A stretch of 64,000 nucleotides of DNA from DATBSL01 sp964561785. Its GTDB lineage: Bacteria > Acidobacteriota > Vicinamibacteria > Fen-336. The notes under the pieces were generated by a model. That model saw only the letters and a program-made list of their open reading frames with translations. It made no database searches and was not told the origin of the DNA. Each line of letters begins with the position of its first letter. Position 1 is the first letter of the stretch. The stretch lies in the NCBI GenBank assembly GCA_964561785.1, contig CAZLRF010000022.1:1-64000 (forward strand). The letters are read 5' to 3'. The position numbers were made by a program, and so were the translations under genes. Shown piece by piece: positions 39,686 through 48,525 of this stretch.

Positions 39686-40792
39686 TCAGCTCCAGATGCC
39701 GGGGATCGCGCGGCGGCAGGCGGGACAGGCCCCGTCCTTCAGGCGGTTCTCGACGACGGCCATGCCGGAGCGGCGGAGGAGCACCTGGGCGCAGCCCGGG
39801 CAGCTCGTGCTCTCGGCGGGGTGGCCGGGCACGTTGCCGAGGTAGACGAAGCGCAAGCCCTCGCCAAGCGCCGCCTCGCGGCAGCGCTCGAGCGTCGGGA
39901 CCGGGGTCGCGGGGAGGTTCTGCATCTTGTAGGAGGGGTGGAAGCGGGTGAAGTGCAGCGGGGTCTCGGGCCCCACCTCGTCGCGCACGAAGCGGGCGAG
40001 GGCGCGGACCTCCGCCTCGGAGTCGTTCCGGGTCGGGATCACGAGGGTCACGATCTCGACCCAGGTGCCGTGGCGGCGCAGCCGCAAGAGCGTGTCCTGG
40101 ACGTGGCGCAGCTCGCCCCCCGTGTGCGACCGGTAGAAGGCGGGATCGAAGCCCTTGAGGTCCACCTTGTACGCGGCGATCTCGCGGCACAGCTCGGCGA
40201 GGGGCCGCTCCTGGATGTAGCCGTTCGACACCACGACCGTGCGCACGCCGCGGCGGCGCCCCGCCGCCGCGATGTCGAGGACGTACTCCGACCACACGGT
40301 GGGCTCGGTGTACGTGCACGCGACGAGGGGGACGCCCTCGCGGCGGGCGAGGGAGACGACGTCCTCGGGGGGGAGGCGGCGGCTCGGCACCTGCTCGGGC
40401 CGCGCCTGGGCGATCTCCCAGTTCTGGCAGCACTTGCACTCGAGGTTGCAGCCCACGGTGGCGAGCGAGAGGGCCTTCGCCCCGGGGAGCACGTGGAAGA
40501 ACGGCTTCTTCTCGACGGGGTCGATCGCGAGGGCGCACGGCCGCGAGTGGACGAGGGTGTAGAGCCGCCCGCCCCGGTTCTCGCGGGTCGAGCACGCGCC
40601 CCGCTCGCCCTCCGGGATGCGGCAGGCGTGCGGGCACACGCCGCACTGCGTCAGGCCGCCGGGGAGAGCCGTCCACCAGCGGGCCGGGGTCGCCGGGAGG
40701 CCGCCCTCCGCGGCCGCGCGCGGAGCCCTTCCGGCGAGGACGCACCCGGCCCCGCCGGCGAGACGGGCGAGGAAGGCCCGGCGGCTGCTCAC
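39686..40792 (-). CDS. AmmeMemoRadiSam system radical SAM enzyme
   Basis: 368 residues from the GTG at 40792, which overlaps the upstream stop (GTGA). The N-terminus SSRRAFLARLAGGAGCVLAG looks like a twin-arginine signal, odd for a cytoplasmic-type Fe-S enzyme. An extra cysteine motif CGVCPHACRIPEGERGAC precedes the radical SAM CNLECKCC (about residue 117). TYTEPTVWSEYV, KVDLKGFDPAFYRSHTGG and C-terminal CPGC / CPAC zinc pairs are all hallmarks of the AmmeMemoRadiSam_rS family (PflA-like). The reaction is unknown. It always occurs with Memo and AMMECR1 proteins, here fused in the upstream gene. Confidence 0.9.
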   Translation of the reverse strand: MSSRRAFLARLAGGAGCVLAGRAPRAAAEGGLPATPARWWTALPGGLTQCGVCPHACRIPEGERGACSTRENRGGRLYTLVHSRPCALAIDPVEKKPFFHVLPGAKALSLATVGCNLECKCCQNWEIAQARPEQVPSRRLPPEDVVSLARREGVPLVACTYTEPTVWSEYVLDIAAAGRRRGVRTVVVSNGYIQERPLAELCREIAAYKVDLKGFDPAFYRSHTGGELRHVQDTLLRLRRHGTWVEIVTLVIPTRNDSEAEVRALARFVRDEVGPETPLHFTRFHPSYKMQNLPATPVPTLERCREAALGEGLRFVYLGNVPGHPAESTSCPGCAQVLLRRSGMAVVENRLKDGACPACRRAIPGIWS

Positions 40793-42816
40793 CGCCGCTC
40801 CTCGAACACCTGAGCGGTGAACACGGAGAGCCGTGCGCCCTCTCGCCACCCGTCGCGCGCCAGCCCGGCCTTCTCGGACAGCTCCCCGAGCGTCTGCTCG
40901 AGCGTCCACCCGTGCTCGGGCGCGACCTGCGGCAGGAAGAGGGCCGCCTTGTCGCCCTTCTGCAGGACGATCCCGTGCGTGCCCAGGCGTATCTCCTCCG
41001 GCGACGCGACGGGGCGCCGGGGCGAGAGGACGCTGACCTCGACCGCGAGCCGGGGCAGCTCGGCTGCGGCCACCGGCGCGAACCGGCGGTCCCGCGAAGC
41101 CGCGTCGAGCGCCGCCTGCACGGTGCCGTAATAGAGAGGATAGGTCGGCTCCGCCTGGCCGATGCAGCCGCGCAGGCGGCCCTGCGCGCGCACCTCGGCG
41201 GGGTCCGTGCGGTTGAGGGTGACGAAGACGCCCTGGCGGATCTCCCGCTCGGGCCCGGCGGGCCAGGCCGCGAGCTCCCGGCCCAGATCGTCTCCACCGA
41301 GCAGGTGCGTCGCGAGGGCCGCGCGGGCGAGCCGGACGAGGGCCTCGCCGTCCTCGCGGGAGAGAGCCGGGGTGTCGGGGCGGGCGTCGGCGAGAGCGGG
41401 GATCGCAACCAGCGGCGGAGCGGGGGGCGCCCCCGGCGGCCCCCCGCGCAGGAACGCCATCGACACGTAGGACACCGAGGAGTCGTCCTTCAGGCCCGGC
41501 AGGTCGGCGGAGGAGTAGTGGGCGAGGGTCACGGCGCTCGCGAGGGGCGCGATGCGCGGGACGAGCTCGAGCATCGTGGCGAGGCCGTTGCGCCCGCAGA
41601 TGGTGTTGCCGGTCTCCCGCAGGTACGCGCGGAAGCCCCGGGCGTCGCCGCGCGCGAGGAGCGTCGCTCCCCGCTCGTCCATCGCGCGGATCCGGCGGCG
41701 CGCCTCGTCGCCGAGGGGACCGAAGGGCTGGTAGTCGAAGCGGGGGCCGTAGTGGGCGAAGTCGGAGGAGAAGACGAAGAGCGTCCGGGCGTCGTCGAGC
41801 CGGGCGAGGCGGGCGGCGAACGCCCGCTCGACCGGCTCGTCGGTGTCGCCCACGAGCACCGGCACGAGGCAGAAGCGGCCGAGCGCCGCCTGGAGGAACG
41901 GCAGCTCGATCTCGACCGCGTGCTCGCGCTCGTCGACGCCCGCGACCTCGCGCGCCTCCGGCCCCCGCAGGGCGTCGAGGGCGCCCTCGCACAGCGGCAC
42001 GTCGCCGATCGGGGTGCGGTAGGCCGCCGCGTCGTCGAGGGCGTAGCCGCGGAACGAGCCGTGGTGCGACGGCGCCACGACCACCACCCGCTCGAAGTCA
42101 CCCGGGTGGAGGAGGCGGAAGGCGGCGGCCGCGGCGACGCCCGAGTAGCTCCACCCGGCGTGCGGCACGACGAGGGCGGCGAGCCGTCCCTGCGGGCGCG
42201 GCGCGCCGTCGGCGAGCCGCATCAGGAAGTGCGCCCCGGCGACGAGGCGCGCGCGGCCGTCCGGGTACCAGGAGCCGGCGAGGGCGCTCGGACGGATGCG
42301 CGCGGCGGGCGAAGGCTCGAGCGAGCGGTCGATCTCGTTCGCACGGGCGAGGAGGGCCCCGCCGTCGGCCTCCGCGCCGGGGTCGAGGGAGACCCTCACG
42401 ACCACGCTCCCGCGCCGGAAGGAGACCGCCCACGGCGAGGCCTGGGCCTCGTCGCCCGGCCCCGGGGTCCGCGCCGGGCCCGCCTCGCGGGCGAGCGCCG
42501 CCCGCGCCGCTTCGTCCGTCGCGAAGAAGAGGGCCTCGGCGTCGGCGGGCGGCCGCTCGAATCGCCAGTGCACGAGCCGCCGGCAGCCCGCCGCGCGCAG
42601 CGCAGGGGCCGCGCCCCCGCGCCGCTCCTCGAGCCGCTCGGCCGGGAGGTCCGCCCGGTGCTGCGGCAGCCCCGCCCAGACCCCCGCGGGGCCGGCCGGC
42701 GACGGCTGCGGCGCGCCGGCATCCACCGACCCGTGGGCGATCCAGGCGACCAGCGCCACGAGGGGCGGGGCCAGAACGACCGCCGTCCGCCAGTCCCCGG
42801 GTCGCGAGGCCACCAT
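40789..42816 (-). CDS. Memo-AMMECR1 fusion (AmmeMemoRadiSam B and A) with extra N-terminal domain
   Basis: 675 residues. One N-terminal hydrophobic helix (about 9-28) suggests anchoring or export. Residues about 35-175 form a domain I cannot firmly name; the FRRGSVVVRVSLDPGA...LLARANEIDRSL pattern recalls DUF6599. The Memo domain follows (about 180-455; SALAGSWYPDG, VVPHAGWSYSG, APSHHG, SSDFAHYGPRF, DSSVSYVSMAFL) with its metal-binding His and Cys residues. AMMECR1 (about 480-675) has GVFVTLNR, LRGCIGQ and LPQVAPEHGW. The two domains plus the coupled radical SAM gene make a complete set. TAGAAT lies 16 bases upstream of the ATG. Confidence 0.88.
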   Translation of the reverse strand: MVASRPGDWRTAVVLAPPLVALVAWIAHGSVDAGAPQPSPAGPAGVWAGLPQHRADLPAERLEERRGGAAPALRAAGCRRLVHWRFERPPADAEALFFATDEAARAALAREAGPARTPGPGDEAQASPWAVSFRRGSVVVRVSLDPGAEADGGALLARANEIDRSLEPSPAARIRPSALAGSWYPDGRARLVAGAHFLMRLADGAPRPQGRLAALVVPHAGWSYSGVAAAAAFRLLHPGDFERVVVVAPSHHGSFRGYALDDAAAYRTPIGDVPLCEGALDALRGPEAREVAGVDEREHAVEIELPFLQAALGRFCLVPVLVGDTDEPVERAFAARLARLDDARTLFVFSSDFAHYGPRFDYQPFGPLGDEARRRIRAMDERGATLLARGDARGFRAYLRETGNTICGRNGLATMLELVPRIAPLASAVTLAHYSSADLPGLKDDSSVSYVSMAFLRGGPPGAPPAPPLVAIPALADARPDTPALSREDGEALVRLARAALATHLLGGDDLGRELAAWPAGPEREIRQGVFVTLNRTDPAEVRAQGRLRGCIGQAEPTYPLYYGTVQAALDAASRDRRFAPVAAAELPRLAVEVSVLSPRRPVASPEEIRLGTHGIVLQKGDKAALFLPQVAPEHGWTLEQTLGELSEKAGLARDGWREGARLSVFTAQVFEERR

Positions 42817-42982
42817 CGTCCCCCGAAGGCCATTCTAGACCCCGGCGCCCGCGAGGGCCCCCTGATGCAAACGATCCCTCCGCAGCGCCCGACCGGGGGC
42901 AGACGCCGGGTGGCGCCGGACCGGCCGGAGCGGCCATAATCCCCGCTCTGTCGGCTTTCGGCGTTCCACCCGGAGGTGAGGC

Positions 42983-44701
42983 GTGCAAGACGGCATCCAG
43001 CTCGGCGGGATCGACTACGTCATCCTCGTCGTCTACTTCCTGTTCGTGATCGGCATCGGGTGGGCGCTCAAGCGCTACACGAGGACCAGCGAGGACTTCT
43101 TCCTCTCCGGCCGCTCGATCCCGGCCTGGATCGCGGGCCTCGCCTTCCTCTCCGCGAACCTCGGGGCGCAGGAGATGATCGGCATGGCCGCCTCCGGCGC
43201 CAAGTACGGCATCGCCACGAGCCACTTCTACTGGGTGGGGGCGATCCCCGCGATGGTCTTCGTGGGCGTCTTCATGATGCCCTTCTACTACGGCTCGCGG
43301 GCCCGTTCCGTGCCCGAGTACCTGAAGCTGCGCTTCGACGAGAAAACCCGCGCGTTCAACGCGATCTCCTTCGCGACGATGACCGTGTTCTCCTCCGGCA
43401 TCTCGATGTACGCCCTCGCCAAGCTCCTCGAGCTGCTCCTCGGCTGGGACTTCAACGTCTCGCTGTGGATCTCGGCGTTGATCGTCCTCGCCTACATCTA
43501 TCTCGGCGGGCTCACGTCGGCGATCTACAACGAGGTGCTGCAGTTCTTCCTGATCGTCCTCGGCTTCGCCCCGCTCGTGTACCTCGGGCTCAGCAACGTC
43601 GGTGGCTGGGACGGCCTCGTCGCGAAGCTGCAGCCGGTCGCGACGTCGAAGGGTTTCGAGGCGGACGCCTGGACCTCCTCCTGGGCGCACATGACGAGCC
43701 CGCAGGCGAACCCGATGGGCGTCGAGTGGTTCGGGATGGTGATGGGCCTCGGCTTCGTCCTCTCGTTCGGCTACTGGTGCACGGACTTCCTCGTCGTGCA
43801 GCGCGCGATGGCGGCGAACTCGATGTCGGCCGCGCGTCGCACGCCCCTGATCGCCGCGGTGCCGAAGATGCTCTTCCCGTTCCTGATCATCTTCCCCGGC
43901 ATGATCGCCATTGCGCTCGCCGAGTCGGGCAGCGGCTTCGCCCTGCCCAGGATGGCGGACGGCAGCTGGGACTACACGATGGTGATCCCGGCGATGCTCG
44001 CTCAATACTTCCCGCCGGGCGTCCTCGGCCTCGGGCTGACCGCCCTGATGGCGTCGTTCATGTCCGGCATGGCCGGAAACGTGACGGCCTTCAACACCGT
44101 CTGGACCTACGACATCTACCAGAGCTACGTCAGGAAGGACGCCTCGGACGAGCACCTGCTCTGGGTCGGCCGCATGACGACCGTGTTCGGGATCCTCGCT
44201 TCGCTTGGCACCGCGTACCTCGCCACGCAGTTCAACAACATCATGGACTTCCTGCAGCTCGTGTTCGCGTTCGTGAACGCGCCGCTCTTTGCGACGTTCC
44301 TGCTCGGGATGTTCTGGAAGCGCTCGACCGGTCACGGGGCCTTCTTCGGCCTCGTGCTCGGCACCGCGGCGGCCGCCCTGCATCACGGCCTGACGTTGCC
44401 GGCGGGCGCCGTCGCCGGGATCAAGGGCGGCTGGCTGGCCGCCACCCCGATGCACGTGTACCCGAGCGAGATGGCACAGAACTTCTGGACCGCGATCTGG
44501 GCGTGGACCGTGTGCTTCCTCGCCACGATCGCGATCTCCCTCCTCACCGCGCAGAAGAAGACGGACGCGGACCTCACCGGCCTCGTCTACTCGCTCACGC
44601 CGCGGCCGAAGGAGGAGCACCTGCCGTTGTGGAAGACGCCGGAGGGCTTCGGCGTCCTGGTGCTCTTGTTGGCGGTCGCGCTCAACGTCATCTTCTGGTA
44701 G
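42983..44701 (+). CDS. Sodium/solute symporter, SSS (SGLT) family
   Basis: 572 residues from the GTG at 42983, just after GGAGGTGAG; CATAAT (42935-42940) is a possible -10. About 14 transmembrane helices. The start region (EDFFLSGRSIPAWIAGLAFLSANLGAQEMIG) and FGYWCTDFLVVQRAMAANSM are typical of the sugar branch of the SSS family (SGLT/vSGLT). It should import a sugar with sodium through the inner membrane. It heads a three-gene unit with a small membrane protein and a GH5 enzyme, so its substrate may be the oligosaccharide or monosaccharide released by that enzyme. Confidence 0.9.
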   Translation: MQDGIQLGGIDYVILVVYFLFVIGIGWALKRYTRTSEDFFLSGRSIPAWIAGLAFLSANLGAQEMIGMAASGAKYGIATSHFYWVGAIPAMVFVGVFMMPFYYGSRARSVPEYLKLRFDEKTRAFNAISFATMTVFSSGISMYALAKLLELLLGWDFNVSLWISALIVLAYIYLGGLTSAIYNEVLQFFLIVLGFAPLVYLGLSNVGGWDGLVAKLQPVATSKGFEADAWTSSWAHMTSPQANPMGVEWFGMVMGLGFVLSFGYWCTDFLVVQRAMAANSMSAARRTPLIAAVPKMLFPFLIIFPGMIAIALAESGSGFALPRMADGSWDYTMVIPAMLAQYFPPGVLGLGLTALMASFMSGMAGNVTAFNTVWTYDIYQSYVRKDASDEHLLWVGRMTTVFGILASLGTAYLATQFNNIMDFLQLVFAFVNAPLFATFLLGMFWKRSTGHGAFFGLVLGTAAAALHHGLTLPAGAVAGIKGGWLAATPMHVYPSEMAQNFWTAIWAWTVCFLATIAISLLTAQKKTDADLTGLVYSLTPRPKEEHLPLWKTPEGFGVLVLLLAVALNVIFW

Positions 44702-44713
44702 GCGGAGGCACCC

Positions 44714-44917
44714 ATGGGACTCGACATCCGCACCCCGATCGGCCTCATGTTCTCGATCTTCGGCGTCCTGCTCGCCGGCTACGGCCTCGTGACGCGCGGC
44801 TCCGACATGTACCAGCGCTCGCTCGGCTACAACATCAACCTGGAGTGGGGCGCGGTCCTGCTCCTCTTCGGCGTCGTGATGCTGTGGCTCGGCCGGAAGG
44901 GCGGCAAGAAGGCCTGA
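44714..44917 (+). CDS. 67-residue two-helix membrane protein, possible symporter subunit
   Basis: Two hydrophobic segments (about 8-25 and 44-60) are joined by a polar loop (RGSDMYQRSLGYNINLEWG); the C-terminus is basic (GRKGGKKA). GGAGG lies nine bases before the ATG and the stop overlaps the next ATG by one base. Small single-gene partners of sodium symporters exist in other families (for example MetS with MetP). A similar accessory role is inferred purely from position. No known domain. Confidence 0.7.
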   Translation: MGLDIRTPIGLMFSIFGVLLAGYGLVTRGSDMYQRSLGYNINLEWGAVLLLFGVVMLWLGRKGGKKA

Positions 44918-46620
44918 TGCTCGCCCTCGCCGGCCTTCTCGCCCTGCTCGTCGGCGCCGCCGAGCTGCCCGCCCAGACGTCCCCCGCGCCGCTCGCCGCC
45001 GGCACCCCGAACGGCTTCGTCGTCCGGCGCGGGACGAACGTCTCGCACTGGCTGTCCCAGAGCCGGCGGCGCGGCGAGGAGCGACGCCTCTTCTTCACCC
45101 GCGAGGACGTGGCGCTCGCCGCGAAGCTCGGCTTCGACCACCTGCGGGTCCCGGTGGACGAGGAGCAGCTGTTCGACGAGTCCGGCCGCCCGGTCGAGGA
45201 GGCCTTCGCCCTCCTCGACGCCGCGCTCGACTGGTGCGCCGAGCACCGGCTGCGGGCGATCGTGGACCTGCACATCCTGCGCTCCCACCACTTCAACGAG
45301 GCCAGCAAGCCGCTGTGGACGGAAGCGGCGGCGCAGGAGCGGTTCCCCGAGCTGTGGCGGCAGCTCTCGGCGCGGCTCGCCCGCCGGAGGGTCGACCAGG
45401 TGGCCTACGAGCTCATGAACGAGCCGGTGGCCGACGACCCCGCGGAGTGGAACCGGCTGCTCGCCCGGGCAGCGCGAGCGGTGAGGGAGCGCGAGCCCGC
45501 GCGGACCCTCGTGATCGGCTCGAACCGCTGGCAGAGCGCGGACACGTTCGACGCCCTGGAGGTCCCCCCGGGCGACCGCAACGTCCTCCTGAGCTTCCAC
45601 TTCTACACGCCGATGCCGCTCACCCACTACGGCGCGGGCTGGACGAAGGTGGGGGAGTACCGGGGCGCGGTGCGCTACCCCGGCGAGGTGGTCGCGGAGA
45701 GCGACCTCGCGGGCCTGCCGGACGACCTGGTGGGCGCCATCGGACGCGCCGAGCGGTACTTCGACCGCTCGGTCCTCGAGGAGCGGATGGCGAAGCCGAT
45801 CGCGCTCGCGCGGGCGACGGGCCTGCCGCTCTACTGCGGCGAGTGGGGCGCGCTGCCCTCGCTCCCGCGGGCCGATCGGCTCCGCTGGTACGCCGACGTG
45901 CGCCACGTCCTCGAGAAGTACGGGATCGGCTGGGCGACGTGGGACTGGAAGGGCGGCTTCGGCCTGGTCGACCGCGAGCGCCGGGTGGACGAGGGGCTCG
46001 CCGCGGCGCTGCTCGGACCCCGGCCGGCGGTGGAGCCGATCCGCTCGGCGATCGCGGGGGCCTTCGAGACGGCGACCGACGTCGGCGACGTCCTCATCCC
46101 CGGCGCGACCGTGTTCGACGCGGGGCGCGGCGAGTACCGGCTCACCGGGGCCGGCTTCAACCTCTGGGGCGCCGCCGACGGCTTCCACTTCGCCTGGCGC
46201 CGGGCGAGCGGCGACGCCGACCTGTCGGCGCAGGTGCGGTTCGTCGGCGAGGGGAGAAACGCCCACCGCAAGGCCGGCCTGATGCTGCGCGCCTCGCTCG
46301 CCGCCGACGCCCCCTACGCGCACGCCGTGGTGCACGGGGACGGCCTCGTGTCGCTGCAGTACCGCGAGACCCCCGGGGGCGAGACGAAGGAGGTGAAGGC
46401 GCGCCTCGCCGCGGTGCCCGCCGTCCTCGCGCTCAGCCGCCGCGGGGACCTTCTCGTGATGCTGGCCGGCCGCCCCGGCGAGCCGCCGCAGCGGGCCGCC
46501 TCCGTGCGCCTGGCGCTGCCGAGCCAGACGCACGCCGGCCTCACCGTCTGCTCGCACGAGGCCGATTGGACGGAGACCGCGGTCTTCTCCCGAGCGCGCG
46601 TCGAGGCCGGGGCTCGCTGA
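44917..46620 (+). CDS. Secreted GH5 beta-glycanase with C-terminal lectin-like domain
   Basis: 567 residues from the ATG that shares its A with the previous TGA. A signal peptide covers residues 1-22. The GH5 barrel spans about 35-370, with the acid/base Glu169 in YELMNEPV and nucleophile Glu309 in YCGEWGA; RGTNVSHWLSQ and FDHLRVPVDEEQL are typical early motifs. Residues about 380-567 form a jelly-roll concanavalin/DUF1349-like domain (DLSAQVRFVGEGRNAHRKAGLMLRASL). The likely activity is endo-beta-glucanase or mannanase. Operon position suggests it feeds the SSS symporter. Confidence 0.86.
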   Translation: MLALAGLLALLVGAAELPAQTSPAPLAAGTPNGFVVRRGTNVSHWLSQSRRRGEERRLFFTREDVALAAKLGFDHLRVPVDEEQLFDESGRPVEEAFALLDAALDWCAEHRLRAIVDLHILRSHHFNEASKPLWTEAAAQERFPELWRQLSARLARRRVDQVAYELMNEPVADDPAEWNRLLARAARAVREREPARTLVIGSNRWQSADTFDALEVPPGDRNVLLSFHFYTPMPLTHYGAGWTKVGEYRGAVRYPGEVVAESDLAGLPDDLVGAIGRAERYFDRSVLEERMAKPIALARATGLPLYCGEWGALPSLPRADRLRWYADVRHVLEKYGIGWATWDWKGGFGLVDRERRVDEGLAAALLGPRPAVEPIRSAIAGAFETATDVGDVLIPGATVFDAGRGEYRLTGAGFNLWGAADGFHFAWRRASGDADLSAQVRFVGEGRNAHRKAGLMLRASLAADAPYAHAVVHGDGLVSLQYRETPGGETKEVKARLAAVPAVLALSRRGDLLVMLAGRPGEPPQRAASVRLALPSQTHAGLTVCSHEADWTETAVFSRARVEAGAR

Positions 46621-46656
46621 GCCGCGGCCCTCTCGTCCCCGGGGTGCCGGGCGCGT

Positions 46657-46905
46657 CTACTTGAAGAAGCCGAGCGCCTTCAGGATGTAGATGAGGAGCG
46701 CGGCGCCGGCCACCGACACCGCCCACCGGGCGATCGCCCCGTAGGCGGCGAGGCCGAGGAGCCCGGCCAGCCAGAAGCCCAGGCTCGAGCCGATGATGCC
46801 GACGATCACGTTGGCGATGATGCCCATCTGCTTGTTGGTCTTCATCACCAGGCTCGCCAGCCAGCCCACGACGCCGCCCACGATCAGGGTCACGATCCAG
46901 CTCAT
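46657..46905 (-). CDS. GlsB/YeaQ/YmgE-family small membrane protein
   Basis: 82 residues from the ATG at 46905, with GAGGAGGA upstream. Three hydrophobic helices rich in glycine. WIVTLIVGGVVGWLASLVMKT is the standard opening of the transglycosylase-associated (PF04226) family. These inner-membrane proteins are often stress-induced, and their function is unknown. It lies 11 bases after the MltF-like gene, in the same direction, which fits a cell-wall setting. Confidence 0.85.
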   Translation of the reverse strand: MSWIVTLIVGGVVGWLASLVMKTNKQMGIIANVIVGIIGSSLGFWLAGLLGLAAYGAIARWAVSVAGAALLIYILKALGFFK

Positions 46906-46915
46906 GTCGTCCTCC

Positions 46916-48460
46916 TCAGCCCTGCCGCGCGGCCTTCGCCTCGCGGCGCGCTTTCTCGCCTTGGACCACCATCTGGTAGGCCAGATAGTACCTGTAGATG
47001 TTGCTGACGTAGGTGACCGTCTCCCGGCCGATCTCCTTCGCCGCCACGAGCTCGACGTTGTTGAACCAGCGGTCCGGGTCGAGGCCCTGGGCCTTCGCCT
47101 TCTGCCGCAGGAGCGCCACCCGGCGCGGGCCGGCATTGTACGACGCGAACGCCAGCAGCATCCGGTCGAGAGGCCGCAGGCCGGGCTCGTCGTAGTAAGT
47201 GTCGATCATCCAGCGGTTGTACTTGATGCCGGCGTGGATGTTGCTCTCCAGCTTCTCGATGTCGGGAATGCCGACCGCCTCGTCGCGGGCGGTCGAGGGC
47301 AGGAGCTGCATCACCCCGATCGCCCCCGCCCGGCTGCGCTTCGTCTGGTCGAGGCCCGACTCCTGGTACCCCTGGGCGGCCATCAGCAGGGGGTCGAGGC
47401 CGTAGCGGGTCCCGTACGTGCGGAACAGCTCGACCATCGAGAGGAAGCGCCGGCGGTCCTCGTCGCTGCGGGCGCTCCGCAGCCACCTGGTCGTCCTGAG
47501 GTACTTGTCGATGAGCACGTTGCCGGCCAGGGTGCCCTGCTCGTGGGTCTTGAGGAAGGCGTTCACCGCCGCGGCGAGCTTCGGGCTGTTCTTCCGGAAG
47601 GCCCAGCCGATGTCGCCCGGCGGGCTCGCGACGTGCGCGTGCTTGCGCAGGCCGGGGAAGACCTGCAGGTACAGATCGGCCATGAACCCGTCCACGACCG
47701 TGGCCGGCACGAGGCCCGCGTTCACCATCTCCAGGATGTCGCCGTCCTCGAGGACCTCCGGGGCCGGAAGCACCTCGACGCCCGGCCGGCCGGCCGCGGC
47801 GAAGCGCCGGTTGAGCGCCGCGAGGTGCTCGGCGTAGCTGCTCGACGGCCGGACGTACACCTGCCGGCCCGACAGGTCGTCGAGGCCCTCCACCGCCGGG
47901 GCGCCGGGTCCGGTGACGAGGTGCTCGCGGATGCCGGTGGCGACCGGCTCGGAGAAGTCCACCCGCTTGCGCCGCTCGGGCGTCATCGTGAGGCTGGCCA
48001 CCGCGATGTCCCCCCGGCCGTCCTCCAGCATCGGGAGGAGCTGGTCGCGCCCGACCGGGATCAGGACGACGTAGACCCTCACCACCGTGTTGCCGAGCGT
48101 GCGGTTGAGCTCCTTCTCGAACGCCTGGACGAGCTCGTAGGTGAGCCCGGCCTGCCGCCCCCGGTCGACGAAGTACAAGACGGGGCTCTGGACCGTGAGC
48201 ACGCGCACCACCCGCCGCTTCACCATGCCGTCCAGGTCGCCGGTGAAGGGCCGCACGAGCGGCGCGAGCCCGGCGGGGAGCGGCGTCGGCTCGGGGGCGG
48301 GCTCCAGGTCGTGCTCGGCCGCCGCGCGGACCGCCTCGGCCGGGGCGGGGCCCTCCCCGGTCTCGGCGGGGCGCGAGCGCCCGCACGCGGGCGCGAGCAG
48401 GCCGAGGAGCAGCAGCGCGGTGGCGCCTGCGGCGGTCGCGCCGCGCACCGGATCGTTCAT
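46916..48460 (-). CDS. MltF-like lytic murein transglycosylase, lipoprotein
   Basis: 514 residues. The lipobox LLAPAC at about 21-26 makes it an envelope lipoprotein. Residues about 82-325 form a solute-binding-protein-type domain (VVRVLTVQSPVLYFVDRG, GDIAVASLTMTPERRKRVDFSEP). The SLT domain follows (about 350-500), with catalytic Glu367 in GYQESG, then AGAIGVMQLLPSTA and FASYNAGPRRV. MltF cleaves peptidoglycan between MurNAc and GlcNAc to give anhydro ends, and its N-domain senses muropeptides. GGAGGA precedes the ATG. The gene is divergent from a lipoprotein pair; TAGTAT/TATAAG-like sequences in the gap could serve both directions. Confidence 0.9.
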   Translation of the reverse strand: MNDPVRGATAAGATALLLLGLLAPACGRSRPAETGEGPAPAEAVRAAAEHDLEPAPEPTPLPAGLAPLVRPFTGDLDGMVKRRVVRVLTVQSPVLYFVDRGRQAGLTYELVQAFEKELNRTLGNTVVRVYVVLIPVGRDQLLPMLEDGRGDIAVASLTMTPERRKRVDFSEPVATGIREHLVTGPGAPAVEGLDDLSGRQVYVRPSSSYAEHLAALNRRFAAAGRPGVEVLPAPEVLEDGDILEMVNAGLVPATVVDGFMADLYLQVFPGLRKHAHVASPPGDIGWAFRKNSPKLAAAVNAFLKTHEQGTLAGNVLIDKYLRTTRWLRSARSDEDRRRFLSMVELFRTYGTRYGLDPLLMAAQGYQESGLDQTKRSRAGAIGVMQLLPSTARDEAVGIPDIEKLESNIHAGIKYNRWMIDTYYDEPGLRPLDRMLLAFASYNAGPRRVALLRQKAKAQGLDPDRWFNNVELVAAKEIGRETVTYVSNIYRYYLAYQMVVQGEKARREAKAARQG

Positions 48461-48487
48461 TGGGTTCCTCCGAGCTAGACTTATACT
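48460..48487 (+). promoter_or_regulatory. Candidate promoter TTGGGT-N16-TATACT for the lipoprotein pair
   Basis: TTGGGT (48460-48465) and TATACT (48482-48487) lie upstream of the lipoprotein start at 48526, with CCCGGAG as the ribosome site. The region also serves the divergent MltF-like gene. Confidence 0.4.
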
Positions 48488-48525
48488 ATCCGTCGTTCCC
48501 GCCGCGCTCGGATCCCGGAGAACCC

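Noticed and set aside
38154..41408. A single long minus-strand frame joining the kinase with antisense of the AmmeMemoRadiSam genes
   Set aside because: The kinase has its own ATG with GGGAGG at 39647. Upstream residues are the wrong frame of other genes.
48460..48525. Upstream ATG for the first lipoprotein
   Set aside because: It would add 22 polar residues before the lipoprotein signal. The ATG at 48526 has GGAG and places the lipobox correctly.
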